Below, one piece after another: positions 48,950 through 59,229 of a stretch of DNA of 64,000 nt. The position numbers were made by a program, and so were the translations under genes. The stretch's first letter is position 1; every line of letters begins with the position of its first letter. The notes below the pieces were generated by a model. It made no database searches. It saw nothing but the letters and a program-made list of their open reading frames with translations, and was not told the DNA's origin. Location of the stretch: positions 2,458,501 to 2,522,500 of the forward strand of contig NC_069136.1 in NCBI RefSeq assembly GCF_026914265.1, written 5' to 3'. This DNA is from Mya arenaria. Lineage: Eukaryota > Mollusca > Bivalvia > Myida > Myidae.

Positions 48950-49430
48950 GGTGTCCTCATTTAGCTTCACCATTAGAAAAACGGTCAAAGTGGTTTATGT
49001 TCCACAAGATGAACGGAATCCAGCAGCTCTGTAAAGATATGCCACTGGGTCTGCAAATCGGCCTCGTCAATCCAGTAATAGACTGCAAGCTCTTCCATCT
49101 CGGCCTTCCTGTATAAGGTGAGGAGCTAGGATACTCTGGTCAGGTCCAAGATGGACAGGACCTTTACAATGTCCGAGTCTTTGATATGTTTCTCGATGTT
49201 TGATTACATGTAGTTCAGGGAGTGATGTCGTGTATTACTTTAGGCCGCCGTCTGGTTTCTGGACATGGCTATTACAATATTGTTCATGAGGGTGTCCAAT
49301 TTGGGCAACCGAGTACATTTTCTTGTTTTCAATTTGTTGAGCAGGCGCAGAGTCTTATCCATATTTACCTTGCCCATTCTTATATCGGCTGTCTCGCATT
49401 TCCAATTGATGGGTTTTATGAAGTCACCTG
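48950..49430 (-). pseudogene. Coding-like remnant of unknown family
   Basis: On the minus strand two stretches read like former exons. One, at about 49430-49240, includes MDKTLRLLNKLKTRK and TLMNNIVIAMSRNQT. The other, at about 49205-48975, includes IEKHIKDSDIVKVLSILDL, a TAG stop, and KAEMEELAVYYWIDEADLQT. Codon composition is richer in G+C than in the flanks. Stops separate the stretches, and I do not recognise the family. It could be a decayed host exon or processed copy. Confidence 0.35.
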
Positions 49431-50449
49431 TGTTTTTGTAAGTTTAAGCAACTTTTTCGTATTTAATCTTTTTTGATCTTATCGACGTTTTTCTGAAAGC
49501 ATATTGTTTAAGTTTAATTTAAGGATGTTTTTTAATAAAAAAAATGTAGAATATTCGATGTTATAGAGTATATAATTATGTTTAATATTTCGTCGATTAT
49601 ATGTCATACGGTAGCCTGCTAATAAACTGTAAATTCATGATGTGCATCCTACTGCGGCGGTAAGTTGCTTAGCAATTTACTTTTTATTTACCTTTAAATT
49701 GTTAGTTGTGCATGTCGCTGTCAAATAATCTATTGAGCGAGCGATTGCCGCAATTGGTTGATGATTCGACCCTCGACCCGTTGTCGGTCATGGTCTATAC
49801 CCACACGTCAGGCGTAAACAAGATGGAAGACTGTCACAAGCTGGTTATTAATTATCTACATCATTTCAATAATTTATTAGAGCAATGTTTTCTACTTCTG
49901 GCGCAAGGCAGGGTAACAAACGGTAGGCGTAGATTAATGGCGGCTTGGCGTGACGAACTATTCGTAAGGCCTAGCTGGAGTTATATACTATATAGGCTTG
50001 ATGTTTCATTTATTTATTTCTGACACCAATTTCTCAAGATGGAAGCATAACCATTAGTTAACAAAGGAGTGTCGGTCTTTCTCTTGACGCAATGTTAAGC
50101 TATCAAGTATACCGGAAAATAACGTTCCCCACCCACCTGTTGCATGGGCGTTGTCATATCTGAGACGTTTTCGGATCTAACGTGAATGTTTTACAATCTT
50201 CAAACAGTACATACACAAACAGAAATCATAATTCAATAAAGAATCACACATACTAATCACAACTAGCTTGCATAACTTAGAACCGTAAGTAGATACTGAC
50301 TCTGATGAGGCTTATATTTTTATATTTGTAACAATTGATACATGTTGGAGCAAGTGTGAGTTTGTGTACACATAATCTTTATGAAGCCCACAGTGTTCTT
50401 TTGTTCAAGTAAATTCATATTTCACTGACCGTTCCAATGCGCGGTAGTG
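49431..50449. other. No feature supported
   Basis: A 105-codon open frame lies at 49706-50023 on the plus strand, but it has no recognisable domain and no splice context. Otherwise nothing. Confidence 0.3.
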
Positions 50450-50960
50450 CCATCATTATACCCTCGACAGACAAAGTTTGAAGGGGGAGTACACGTCTGT
50501 TGGTCGGTCGGTTGGTTGGTCGGTCAGTTTGTCGGTCGGTTCGTTACAATTTTCCGTGTTCGAAACATAACTTTACAGCGATTTAATGTACTTGAATAAA
50601 ACGTCATACAATGGTACAATGATAGTAAGTGCATTATACAAGAACCATAACTATAATTTAGCTTATTGCATATTAATTGCCCTTTGTCTCTTTTTCTTGT
50701 CCGAAGCTTGATGACTCCTGGATGACATTGAATTAAACTTCGTTCAATTGAAAGTCACAATAAGAGGAGGTGCAGTGAACAAAACTATAACTCTTAATCA
50801 GCTGATTACAGAGTCATTGTCCGTAGTTACTTTTTCGTGTCCGGATCAAAACTTGAAAACTGCTGGATGAAATTTAATTAAACTTCATAAAATGGAAAAG
50901 CACAATGGGAGTAGGTGCACATTCACATTCAGTACTAGCTCTAGTTTATGAATAAAGCTA
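50450..50960 (+). repeat. Dispersed repeat with GGTCGGT run and two about 135-bp units
   Basis: It begins TATACCCTCGACAGACAAAG followed by a (GGTYGGT)n stretch at about 50500-50545, a layout I associate with dispersed repeats of molluscan genomes. Two imperfect units then follow (about 50690 and 50825), sharing TTGTCC/GTGTCCG, AAACTT, TGGATGA and TTAAACTTC motifs. Non-coding. Confidence 0.55.
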
Positions 50961-51190
50961 TTTTGATGCGTGTGTGGTTTGCGGTATTTGAACGTTTGTG
51001 TCTCTCGCCATAAGAGCACACTAAGATAAAATATATTTCCATTTTAACATCTTTGATAGTAAAACAATCTATACAAAAGTGTATGCATACTGTTTAATTG
51101 TTCCTACCCGAAGTGGCTATTTAAGTTTTAGTTGTATTCAAGAGCTAAGCATATTTTGGCATCAGTTCTAATAAGTTTTACACAGACATC

Positions 51191-51236
<46 letters not shown>
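51191..51236. repeat. (CA)n microsatellite
   Basis: About 22 uninterrupted CA dinucleotides, about 160 bp beyond the stop codon of the first TNF-ligand gene. Confidence 0.97.
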
Positions 51237-51237
<1 letters not shown>

Positions 51238-51238
<1 letters not shown>

Positions 51239-51243
51239 TTAAT
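51238..51243 (-). other. Possible variant poly(A) signal of TNF ligand 1
   Basis: The minus strand reads ATTAAA here, about 155 bp after the stop codon (51394-51396). No canonical AATAAA is seen closer. Confidence 0.35.
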
Positions 51244-51393
51244 TTTTCGTCATATTAAGGCACTGTTATCTGACAGATTTAAACGCATTGATACTTTCAA
51301 TGCTGCCAATGTTAGAGCATTCGTTGGTCCATCCATCCCTCTGGCGCGACGTGGACGCTGCTCCAATGCCAGAGATGTTATAACAGATGCATG

Positions 51394-54300
51394 TCATATG
51401 AGATGCAGGCCAAAGTAGTTGTTCCCCGTGTTTTTCAGAAGCGTAACGTCGCTTAGCTTGACTGATATTTCATCACCGGCGTCAAGCTGCGCCAACGTCG
51501 CTATTTGACTCGCGTAATAATTATAGTAACCTCGCGAAGCGTTTTTACGAGACTGTAAATTTGATGCGATTTCCACTTCAACGGTCTCGAGTACGTTATA
51601 CTTATACATTGCATGTTTTATTTCTTGCTTGTTGTTTGAATCTACGGGAATTCCGTCGTCCGTTAGACGTCGTTCTGTAAGCCCTAGGAACGAGTATATG
51701 TAGTAGGTACCGCTTACAGGGACTATTAATCGGCCATTTTGAAACCTAATTCCGTGTCTTTGAAAACCTGTGGTGTAATACAGATCTTTGTCATGACGCC
51801 AACACATGACCGTTACTGTTGTACTATTACCTGAAAACCATATACCAGTGAAATAAAGTTGGCACATAAACAAGGAAAATAAAAACCACAGTAAGGAATT
51901 CAAATTGAATTTAAGCTATATTGCCGAAGCTTGTTTGACTTTCAGTATAATATTGATTACATTTCCTTTAAATAAATAGAGCTCATATATATTTCAATCT
52001 TAATATACTATATGGATCAGTAACTATTAAAAGGACATGGCTATGATAAGGGAATTCGTTATTTGGAGATTGATTTAAACAATCAATCTCTTTACTTTAG
52101 CACAAATCACTTACCTGAAACGTGTTCTTGTTCTTCACGGTTACCAACTAATTTTGCTGAAGGCTTCATGCTCCACAATGTGTTTTTGTAGTTTGTCATC
52201 AGCTGTACGTCGTGTTCCAATGCTTCTACAATATATGTGTATGAATGAAACTCTCTTATGAAATTGCGTGTCGAACATAATGTTATTTTAAGGAAAGAGA
52301 CCCTGAATTAGGTTGATCTTTTGAAAGATTTAGCAATTATCTTATCTGATTTTCGCATTGATAATTCCTACTTATTTTTATGAAACCAAGCGCTTTTATG
52401 TAACAAACTTCAGAATGCTCATTATAAGAAGTTTTTTTATTATCATTTTCAACTGTCAAGCAGAGGACTTTGGATCAGAAATATTATACTGCTATCTGAT
52501 GACCTCTATTGCCCTTATATCGTTTTGTTTGCAATAGTTTTAAAGGGAATAGATGGTCCCCAAATCGGTAAATACAGTATTCCCTAAAACAAACCCGAAG
52601 AATTATCAATACGAACTACTATGATGCCGATAATACACAATTTTACATGATTAAAATAATATTTCGTCGCTGCCTCAGCTGAGTTTACAAATTAAAAATG
52701 GCGCGTAATGGTTTCCCAGATTAGAGTGTGTAAATTAACATGTGAAAGTCACGTAATTAGTACAGACACAAATACCGACGCTGTTTTTAAATATACTGGG
52801 ATGTAAGTAGTACTGTTTTACAGAATATGATGGTGACTACCCTACTATGATAACGGAGATGGAACAGTCCATCCAGTTCGAACCGCTTAATCAGGTCATA
52901 GGACCCAGACGACGTACACATTATTACGGCCACTCGCCGAGCGTTGTCCAGAGTCTTATTGACGGATCCGTGGTCTAGTTGTAACACACTTGACTTTCAA
53001 TCCAGGGTTCGCAGGTTCGATTCACCGCCGCGCCACATAAAAATACGAATTGTCTTCCGGGAGGGACGTTTAATAGGGTCCCGTGTAACAGTGCTCTTTA
53101 CTGGTAAAAGAACCAGAGTAGCTCTAATCAGGGATACATTCCGTCTGTGTACTTTGCTCCTAAAACATTAAACGACTAACGATGTTATCGGCCTTGTCCG
53201 AGTTTAAGTATAGCTAGTCTTATACACTCATCGTTGGGGTCATGTCACATACTTTTTTTTAGTAACATATTTCATATCTCTTATTGGATTTAAAAACTCC
53301 TTGTACGCGGCCATTGCCATTCGTTTATAAAGTGAGATTTAATTTCCTTGCCAAACAGTTATAAAATGAGATAAAAGCTCATTGTCATCGGTTTAAAAAT
53401 TGAGATTATAGTTCCTTGCCAAACATTTATAATGTGAGATAAAAGCTCATTGTCGTCGTTTAAAAAGTGAGATAACAATTCCTTGCCAAACTTTTATAAA
53501 ATGAGATAAAAGCTAATTGTCATCGGTTTAAAAAGTGAGATAAAAGTTCCTTGCCAAACTTTTATAAAATGAGATTAAAGCTCATTTTCATCAGTTTAAA
53601 ACGTGAGTGGGGTAATAGTTCCTTGCCACACATTTATTAAGTGTACTAAAAGTTCAATGCCTTCGATTGTAACGAGAAATGGGCAAACCGAAAAATAGGA
53701 GCCAGAGTTGTCAAGGATCATTTGCTAACATTATGAAGAGATGACTTATGCCCAGTATATAATAATTATTTCAGATTGAAAAGAGAACAATCCAATTATT
53801 TCTGATTAATCGATCATTGAACACTTATTGTTTAAACGGACCGATAATTTGACAAGGAAGGTAAGAGGTTGTTTGCTATATATATTTAAGAATAAGGAAG
53901 TCACGACACGGTTCACTACAATTGAAATACTTATAATATGTTTAAAGTGTATATTGAAATACAGTAGTATAACAAACTTTTTATGTAATGGATATTGATA
54001 CAAAATAAGGTCACAGTTGATGAAAAATCATTTTGCCGAACTAAAAAAGACAATAATAGTATTTTACCTTCTATGTACTTATTTGTTTGAATTTTCTCCT
54101 GGTTCTCAGCTGCAACATATGCAGATAAAATTTCCTGAAATGTTATCAATCTCAAGATAAAACAGTAAAACACAACAATGGTTATTAAATGTTTGTATAA
54201 TGCAATTCAATCAGAAAGTTTATCAAATGCGGAAGAAAATTGATGATTGTCTTTGGGGTTATATATCTTCTTGTGAGCACTGAATTTGAATAAATAGTTC

Positions 54301-54605
54301 GACAATGTCACTGATTAAGTTTGCGCATAAAATCGAACATTATTATTTTCATGAACTAAACATCTTGAGTTATCTTGCGTTCTCACGAATGAGAGTTAGT
54401 ACACTTGTATTGTATTTACCTTTTCAAATATTTGATGTAACACATCGGTTGTTGTACCACACTCATTCTGCAGACATATCTCCGTGTCCACGTCTATTTG
54501 CTTACCGTCCGGCATGGTCCAGACAATGCAAACGACCGCAATTAGGACGAACATTAGCATCAATAAAACGACTCCAGCCAACCTTTTCAACCATATTTCT
54601 AGCAT
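51394..54605 (-). CDS. TNF-superfamily ligand 1, type II membrane protein, 266 aa
   Basis: Coding exons on the minus strand are 54605-54420, 54134-54068, 52225-52115 and 51830-51394 (186+67+111+437 = 801 bp), with GT..AG borders and phases 0, 1, 1. Residues about 1-11 are cytoplasmic and 12-30 are a membrane anchor (VVLLMLMFVLIAVVCIVW). A stalk with Cys pairs follows. The TNF-homology domain starts near residue 105 (KPSAKLVG), then FQNGRLIVPVSGTYYIYSFL, then LDAGDEISVKL, and ends FGLHLI. These are the A, C-D, F-G and H strand signatures of TNF ligands, which form trimers and activate TNF-receptor signalling. No furin-type site is visible in the stalk. The orthologue is not assigned. Confidence 0.88.
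52958..53171 (+). mobile_element. tRNA-derived SINE in TNF ligand 1 intron
   Basis: An A-box-like GTGGTCTAGTTG (52970-52981) and a B-box GGTTCGATTC (53014-53023) lie at tRNA-like spacing. The acceptor ends do not pair (GGATCCG against CGCGCC), so it is a SINE head, not a tRNA gene. The body (TCTTCCGGGAGGGACGTTTA, GGGTCCCGTGTAACAG) resembles the conserved central domain of broadly distributed animal SINEs. That resemblance is from memory and is inference. Confidence 0.65.
53320..53665. repeat. Minisatellite, about 68-bp unit, in TNF ligand 1 intron
   Basis: GTTCCTTGCCAAAC-like cores preceded by GTGAGAT and followed by ATAAAATGAGATAAAAGCTC and ATTGTCATCGGTTTAAAAA recur near 53331, 53399, 53467, 53535 and 53604. 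About five imperfect units lie in the large intron between exons 2 and 3. Confidence 0.85.
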
Positions 54606-56617
54606 GTTTAGTTCAGAGTTAACAAAAGAAAGAATTTAATAGTTTAATAATAAGTTCAACTAATGTGTCCTTATACTCAGCCGATAAAGCAAATGAGTAC
54701 GTAAGCTATCAACCTGACGATACACGCCAACTATAGAGGAAGATTACTTTACAACCAATGCTGAACGAGAAGTAATCAAATAACTCGAAAGCAAAAACAT
54801 TGTGTTTTTACGTATATAAAATACCTTCCGGGTAGTCGTAGGTGTTCTCCAGTATAAGTCCGCGAATTCTTTATGGCGCCTATATGGAACGCCTTCTTTT
54901 GTTAATTATTGGTAAGACTGAAGTTAAAATAGTAATATATCTCTTTTGAACTTTAGACCGATTGTTTTAGCATATTATGAAAAAATAGAGAAATGGTGAT
55001 TAAACGCCCATAACTCCAACGAGGATGTCGCACTCCCTAACAAGCTGTTTAAATGATGCAGGTTATAGTAGACCTATAAACATTAGAATTAAGCAAAGAA
55101 ACATATCTGGGTAATTTGATCATTCTTTGGCAAAGGGCCATCAACATGATGAAAATTGCGTTGAGCTTTGACAATTCATTAAATTTAACTTTGAATTTGT
55201 TAATACAACCTGGCAATTTATCGAAAGTGATTAAGATATAACACTCATTACTATTGTCAGCTTTTGTTTAACAGTTTGGAAAAGAACTGTTAGAGTAAGA
55301 CAGGGAAAAAAGTGATTATGGCCATACCTTTAATAAGTAAAGGACGATAACTTCAGAATGAATAGTGCAATTTTACTGCTGATTAAATTGGTCAAGATAT
55401 AGAGGTAAAACAGATTGCAATCTAGAACTGAAACAAACATTCTTTCAATGCTTATAATTCATCAAACAAATAAAAGTAATTGATAATTAACTGGTAAATA
55501 TGCCAACATTTGTGTTAATATCATCATAGCGGAAATGACATAATTGATTTTTCTTGTAAGCATTATGTTCGTTTAAATTTATTTTCTCATAGTTAAACGG
55601 TGTAAACAGAGAGAAAAAGTAACTGTTACAAAAGTTATTTGCAATAAACAACCGAGAAGGGTGTGTTCTAGCAGTTGAGATTTTCCAACTAAAAAAAGAC
55701 TTTGTTTCAAAACTGCATTCAATCAAGTTTATCTTATGGTCTTTAGTAGATCACAGTCAATTCACCAATCATTTAATATTTTTGCGTTTACAAACTTGTT
55801 ATCAGTAGTAAATATTTTCCATAGATGCATTATTTAGTTAAGTAGTTAAAGGTCTTTTAGTCAAGATTGATGTTTGTTATACATGTGTATGTTTTGATTT
55901 TGAATAAGAGTGACACTTTAAATTTCAATAAGATATACAAAATCAACCAAACCCGTTGAACTCCATAACGATCGAGAGAACAATTCACAAAGCAGGAGGT
56001 ATTGTTTACCAAATATGGCCCGCTTTCAAAGTTAAACATATACATGTACATCCTTATTAGCTGTACGGATGTTTATATCAGCGGGAGTTTTGGAAAACTG
56101 ATATGGTTATCATTTATGACTGTATTTATTTACGTCACTTCAGGTTAGGTAAGATAGAGATGATTGTTTACTAACATTTGACAATATATACATACACTGC
56201 TGATATTAACCGTTTAATTGAGGCTTATGATTTTGTCATCGAGGTTATTTAAAGCTTTACCTTGAAATTTTGAAGAGCGTTAGATTATAGTACATATAAT
56301 TTATGGCAGGGTTTATTTAATGACAACGAAAACATACAACATATATCAAGGAATGGATAATAAAAAATAGATTTTTCAGGGGCGGGAGATTGAGTTGACA
56401 TTAGGGGGGGGGGGGCTACTTTAGCGGCATAACCTTTTCACATTTGCCTCTATTTGCGTATTTGATTACTTTTGTATTCGATATTCCTAGAATGATTTTG
56501 CTTATTTTACAGACATTTCATTTGTGATGAGCACATGTAATTCGGAAATATTAAACCTAAGAGGTGTCTTATTTTGATAGACTATTTGAGAAATTACAAA
56601 GTACAGTACTAGTTACT
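54606..56617. other. Upstream of TNF ligand 1; no further gene seen
   Basis: This should include the promoter and 5' UTR of TNF ligand 1 (transcribed toward lower coordinates). I recognised no TATA box or other site with confidence. A short G-run (GGGGGGGGGGGCTAC) lies at about 56404-56420, next to CAGGGGCGGG, a possible hAT-end scrap. Confidence 0.35.
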
Positions 56618-57067
56618 CAGTGTGTGTATACCACGTGATAAATTGCGTCATAAATGCTACGTCGGATTTTGCTTCGAATGTCGACTTTAAACAAACATAA
56701 CTTTCTTATTTCTTCACCATTTTTAATGAAACATAGCACAGTCTACGCTGCTAACGGAGCCCCGCCTTCGGTCTTTACCAGGGTTTGACTGAGAGTTTAG
56801 TTTCGACAAACCTTTTCACAATACGGCCGTCTGACGGAGCACTGTCAAACCATTATTTTGGAATCAGGTTTGTCGAAGTGTTTGATGAAACTAATTAATA
56901 AAACGAAGGCGGGGCTCCTTAAGCGGCATAGGCTGCCCTTTGTTTCATTTAAAAATGGTGTAATAAAAGAAAAATTATCTTTGATTTAAGTCTTCATTTT
57001 AAGCAAACTATTGCCCTCCGACTCAGAATTTATGACGTAATTTATCACGTGGTATATATACACACTG
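56618..57067. mobile_element. MITE family M4, complete copy with TTACT duplication
   Basis: CAGTGTGTGTATACCACGTG followed by ATAAATTGCGTCATAAATG is mirrored at the right end (CATAAATTCTGAGTCGG inverse region; AATTTATCACGTGGTATATA, CACACTG). TTACT flanks both sides (56613-56617 and 57068-57072), a 5-bp duplication. Inside, CGAAGGCGGGGCTCC pairs with GGAGCCCCGCCTTCG as a second inverted repeat. It is 450 bp and non-coding. The other copy lies in intron 1 of the transporter (39572-39948). Confidence 0.85.
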
Positions 57068-57234
57068 TTACTACTAACGAAAAATATTTCACATTTAAAT
57101 CCTGTTTCTAGAATTCTTGATCAAAAGGCCCCTTGATTATTATCAAATAAGATAATATACTAAGTCGAGGCTCTGAGCCGCCCTTGTAGGCCATTATTTA
57201 TTACAACCGAACCGAGGTGACGTGCACAAACCAT

Positions 57235-57460
57235 GTCCGGTTCCTATTTAACCCAGGCTGATCCCTCTTCGTTGTGTTACGTCATTATCGCTGTTACATA
57301 ACCACTTTTGGGGGACTAAATTATTTTTGTTGGCTGTATGAGTGTAAGATAAACATTTCGAAAAACTAAAAATTAAGTAAACCAACAAAAGTCGAATGTT
57401 GTACATCATAAAACTGTGTTGCCCCTTAAATTGTTCGCAATATAGCATGCCTATCAAACA
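57235..57460 (-). pseudogene. Relic of a third TNF-ligand 3' end
   Basis: On the plus strand TTGTACATCATAAAACTGTG (57396-57415 region) matches the last codons of TNF ligand 2 (reading HSFMMYKI against HSFMMYNI). GGCTGATCCCTCTT...GTTGTGTTACGT...TGTTACATA at 57248-57300 matches 58606-58662 in the 3' flank of that gene. The two blocks are in the same order in both places but closer together here. The best reading is a partial tandem duplicate of the TNF ligand 2 terminal exon and 3' flank. Nothing upstream of the final about 10 codons survives. Confidence 0.6.
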
Positions 57461-58325
57461 TTACTTTTAAATCGGGAAATATTGGATAAGAATTAATTGA
57501 GCAAGGAAACGTACCTTGATAATTTGATTGAGAAATTCATAACATATCGAACGAAGTGAACGGGTCAAATGTTGACAAAGGTCCATAACTCGAGGCTGGA
57601 TAAAGCGGTGCAGCTATTGGTCGAGATCGAGATATTATGACAATAAACATTGCGATCAGGTCTGGTAAAGAAAATGCTTCGGTAACAAAGCGGACATAAA
57701 CGTGTGGCGTACAGACGACGCGGACGAAGAGGACGCCGGACAATATGATACCTATATGTATGCCATGCTACGCAAGTGACAGACATGAAGACGATAAGAG
57801 GTGGCATATAGGTTTATTTACATACGTTCGAACGAATTATCCAATACTACAGGCACAACTCAAAATAGTTTCCGACTTGTTTTATCAAATTATGTATACA
57901 TTACAGATTTGCCCAGCTAGTAGTGTTCTCTCTTTTTATTGAATCGGATTATATCTGAAATTACGCCAGCGACCTAGTTTCAAATTTTCCTTATTTGGAC
58001 TCGATGTCATTTTCGTTTTAACAGTCTTTTTATGTATGTATCAAATAACTGATTATGTCATCCGGGTACCTCGTATATTTCAAAGAATGCTTACCTAACT
58101 GTCATTGAAACACATGTTTAAGTAATTAAATGGTGTACTGAATGGTAAATAATAATATATGTACCGCCGACAAAACGGATCAGATTTAAAAAAAAAGATC
58201 ATAGAGTTCTGTATAATTAAGGTAAAATACTAACAATGCACAGATGGGCTTTGGACCCGTTTCATCAATAATCATTCAATTTTGTAGCTAGCTAGGACAC
58301 ATTTAAAACAGTGCAGAACAACTGC
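57461..58325. other. No feature recognised
   Basis: Non-coding. The minus-strand open frames near 57537-57807 have no recognisable domain. Confidence 0.35.
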
Positions 58326-58590
58326 TGAAAACTATATATCCTTGGTATAAACTACTCCTAGGAAATTTGACGAAATGGACTCAGATTACCATCGGATAGG
58401 GTGAGCTCTGGGACGGTCTTAGGAATGAATGTTTGCATCCGGGGCTTATCCTTCTGAAAAATATATATACTCGGTACAAACTACTCCTGGGAATTTTGAC
58501 GAAATTGACTCATAATAACATCGGATAGGAGCTCTGGGTTTCTCTTATGACTGATTTTTTGCAACCGAACTTTGCTAACGCACAGTGGAA
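58326..58590. repeat. Two-copy tandem duplication, 129-bp period
   Basis: AAACTACTCCTAGGAAATTT with GACGAAATGGACTCA and CATCGGATAGG (first copy from about 58330) recurs as AAACTACTCCTGGGAATTTT with GACGAAATTGACTCA and CATCGGATAGG (second copy from about 58460). The units are roughly 85-90% similar. The array lies in the 3' flank of TNF ligand 2. Confidence 0.85.
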
Positions 58591-59133
58591 TCTAGTCGGT
58601 ATTTAACCGGGGCTGATCCCTCTTTCTCGTGTTACGTTTTAGATGGCATTCATCGTTGTTACATATTCTCATCTTTGGGGCCAAAATATTATTCTTAATG
58701 GCCTTAAACATCATATATGATGAGAGTAATTTCCCCTTTAGGCCAAAAGACTCGAACACTACCACTAATGCATAGAAAGCCAAAGGAGAAGAAAAGGGAC
58801 GGGTGGCAATCGACACCGGTTCCCTCATTAGTGTTATGACCCTCGGGATTATGATCATAATTTCGATGAAACTTATGCGTTAGCATTGACTACGTGAAAT
58901 CAACCACTAATCTGCTAAAATGCGCTTGATTTTGATCTTAAGATTTATGATATCATTTGAATAAGCTATTTGCATAGAAATACGATCTCATTTTACGACT
59001 TCCTTCAAAATTGCATATTTAACTATCAAATACAAGTTACAACTTCCTTCTCCGTAACACTTGATATCTTATATTTCTAAATACAATTATTTATCAAAAT
59101 AGAACAGGAAGTGGCCTCTGATATTAGAGATAT

Positions 59134-59139
59134 TTTATT
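59134..59139 (-). other. Poly(A) signal of TNF ligand 2
   Basis: The minus strand reads AATAAA, about 90 bp downstream of the stop codon at 59230-59232. Confidence 0.55.
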
Positions 59140-59229
59140 AAAATATATAACTATTAATCTTTTTACATGATTAAATGACACACTTATATAGTCATTTGGA
59201 ATAAAACTACAAAGGAAGTAAAAAACAAG

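Noticed and set aside
49706-50023. A 105-residue plus-strand open frame
   Set aside because: No domain, no start context and no matching exon structure. A chance frame is the simplest explanation.
52965-53033. A functional tRNA gene
   Set aside because: A- and B-box-like motifs are present, but the acceptor arms (GGATCCG against CGCGCC) do not pair and a SINE-like body follows, so it is called a SINE head.
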